A stretch of DNA of 64,000 nucleotides, taken from NCBI GenBank assembly GCA_934182465.1, contig CAKPRG010000001.1:186001-250000 (forward strand), read 5' to 3'. Source of the DNA: an uncultured Clostridia bacterium (lineage in GTDB: Bacteria > Bacillota > Clostridia > TANB77 > CAG-508). Under the pieces are notes generated by a model that saw only the letters and a list, made by a program, of their open reading frames with translations, ran no database searches and had not been told where the DNA came from. This document shows, one piece after another, positions 63,214 through 64,000 of this stretch (positions are counted from its first letter, which is position 1; every line of letters begins with the position of its first letter). Position numbers and translations under genes: made by a program.

Positions 63214-64000
63214 TTGAGTAAAATTATAGCAGTAGCAAATCAAAAAGGTGGAGTTGGAAAGACTACAACCTCAGTTAATTTAAGCACTATATTAGCTAAA
63301 AAAGGAAAAAAAGTAATATTAATAGACGGAGATCCACAAGGAAACGCTACAAGTGGATTAGGAATAGAAAAAGACGTAGAAAATTCATTATATGATGTAC
63401 TTATAGGTGAGGTTGACATAAAATCAACGTTACAAGATACATGTGTAAAAACTCTAAAAGTATGTCCTTCTAATATGAACTTAGCTGGCGCCGAAGTTGA
63501 ATTAGTAAATCTTATGTCAAGAGAGCAAAGATTAAAAGAAAAGTTAGATGAAGTAAGAGATGAATATGATTTTATCATTATAGATTGTCCACCATCATTA
63601 GGATTAATAACATTAAATGCCTTTACTGCAGCTGATTCTGTTTTAATACCAGTACAATGCGAATATTATGCGTTAGAAGGCTTAGGACAATTAATTAATA
63701 CAATAAATTTAGTAAAAAAACACTTAAATAAACATTTAGAAATAGAAGGTGCTGTTCTTACAATGTACGATATGAGAACAAATCTATCAAATCAGGTAGT
63801 AAAAGAAGTAAAAAGATATTTTGATGATAAAGTTTATAAAACAGTAATACCTAGAAACATCAAACTTAGCGAAGCACCAAGCTTTGGAATGCCAATTACA
63901 TTGTATGATGCTAAATCTAAAGGTGCTCGTTGTTATGAAAAATTAGCAAAAGAAGTTTTAAAAGCAAATGAGCCTGAAAAAGAAGAAAAAGAGAAGGAGA
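63214..64000 (+). CDS. parA: Chromosome partitioning ATPase ParA/Soj (runs off the window)
   Basis: A ParA-family ATPase that positions origins with ParB. It starts at TTG behind AAGGAGGT and reads IIAVANQKGGVGKTTTSVNL, DGDPQGNATSGL, DYDFIIIDCPPSLGL (seen as EYDFIIIDCPPSLGL) and a typical RNIKLSEAPSFG end. 262 codons lie within the window and the frame is still open, so only the charged tail (EPEKEEKEKE) is cut. parB (spo0J) would be expected next. The position after rsmG near oriC is standard. Confidence 0.95.
   Translation, partial: MSKIIAVANQKGGVGKTTTSVNLSTILAKKGKKVILIDGDPQGNATSGLGIEKDVENSLYDVLIGEVDIKSTLQDTCVKTLKVCPSNMNLAGAEVELVNLMSREQRLKEKLDEVRDEYDFIIIDCPPSLGLITLNAFTAADSVLIPVQCEYYALEGLGQLINTINLVKKHLNKHLEIEGAVLTMYDMRTNLSNQVVKEVKRYFDDKVYKTVIPRNIKLSEAPSFGMPITLYDAKSKGARCYEKLAKEVLKANEPEKEEKEKE

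Noticed and set aside
1..64000. Considered as an integrative conjugative element because of the VirB4/VirD4 genes
   Set aside because: No integrase, relaxase, excision factor or matching direct repeats; the genes are interrupted by core chromosomal genes.

Overview
This window is a very A+T-rich bacterial chromosome segment that spans the replication origin of a low-GC, Gram-positive, Clostridia-like organism. The evidence is the gene order on either side of dnaA (leftward dnaA, dnaN, recF, remB, gyrB; rightward rpmH, rnpA, yidD, yidC, jag/khpB, mnmE, mnmG, rsmG, parA), a small bacterial SRP RNA upstream of dnaX, a DnaD/DnaI-type primosome pair, a ypeB germination gene (so probably a spore former), and AGA-rich codon use. 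The species cannot be named from sequence alone.

Layout. 0-5.7 kb: a Pip/YhgE-TetR pair, an ABC-F ATPase and two unrecognised genes. 5.7-16 kb: pcrA, a small membrane protein, a frameshifted ZIP transporter, argS, prfA and the yhaN-yhaO type nuclease pair. 16-19.1 kb: a VirD4-type coupling ATPase operon. 19.2-31.5 kb: DnaJ-like protein, yqeK, ddl, murF, a frameshifted hydrolase, ypeB, a ugtP-like glycosyltransferase, recR, ybaB, dnaX, SRP RNA and tadA. 31.7-33.1 kb: a secreted protein of foreign-looking composition flanked by a 12-bp inverted repeat. 33.4-33.8 kb: tRNA-Arg(CCU) and a DUF1858 protein. 33.9-37.4 kb: a second coupling-type ATPase with VirB2/VirB6/VirB3-like membrane proteins. 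37.4-42.4 kb: a hydrolase-acyltransferase-membrane protein operon, then dnaD-like and dnaI-like genes. 42.4-51.4 kb: gyrA, a VirB4 module, a long unassigned structured RNA locus, gyrB, remB. 51.4-55.9 kb: recF, a small membrane protein, dnaN, dnaA and oriC. 55.9-64 kb: the rpmH-to-parA arm.

Most genes left of about 55.6 kb lie on the minus strand and all genes right of it lie on the plus strand, as expected for bidirectional replication from oriC. The plus-strand genes on the left arm are exceptions, and include one secretion-like operon and the DnaD/DnaI pair.

The most interesting content is a type IV secretion-like apparatus split into three separate operons (16.0-19.1, 33.98-37.4 and 45.0-48.4 kb) scattered among core replication and housekeeping genes, with no relaxase, integrase or other mobility gene visible in the window. 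Together they supply two VirD4/TraG-type ATPases, a VirB4 ATPase with a separate partner, and VirB2-, VirB3- and VirB6-like membrane proteins. Next are an unassigned ncRNA candidate of about 390 nt beside two consensus DnaA boxes, an inverted-repeat-flanked secreted-protein cassette, a secretion gene that seems to lack a standard start codon, and two genes broken by single-base insertions.
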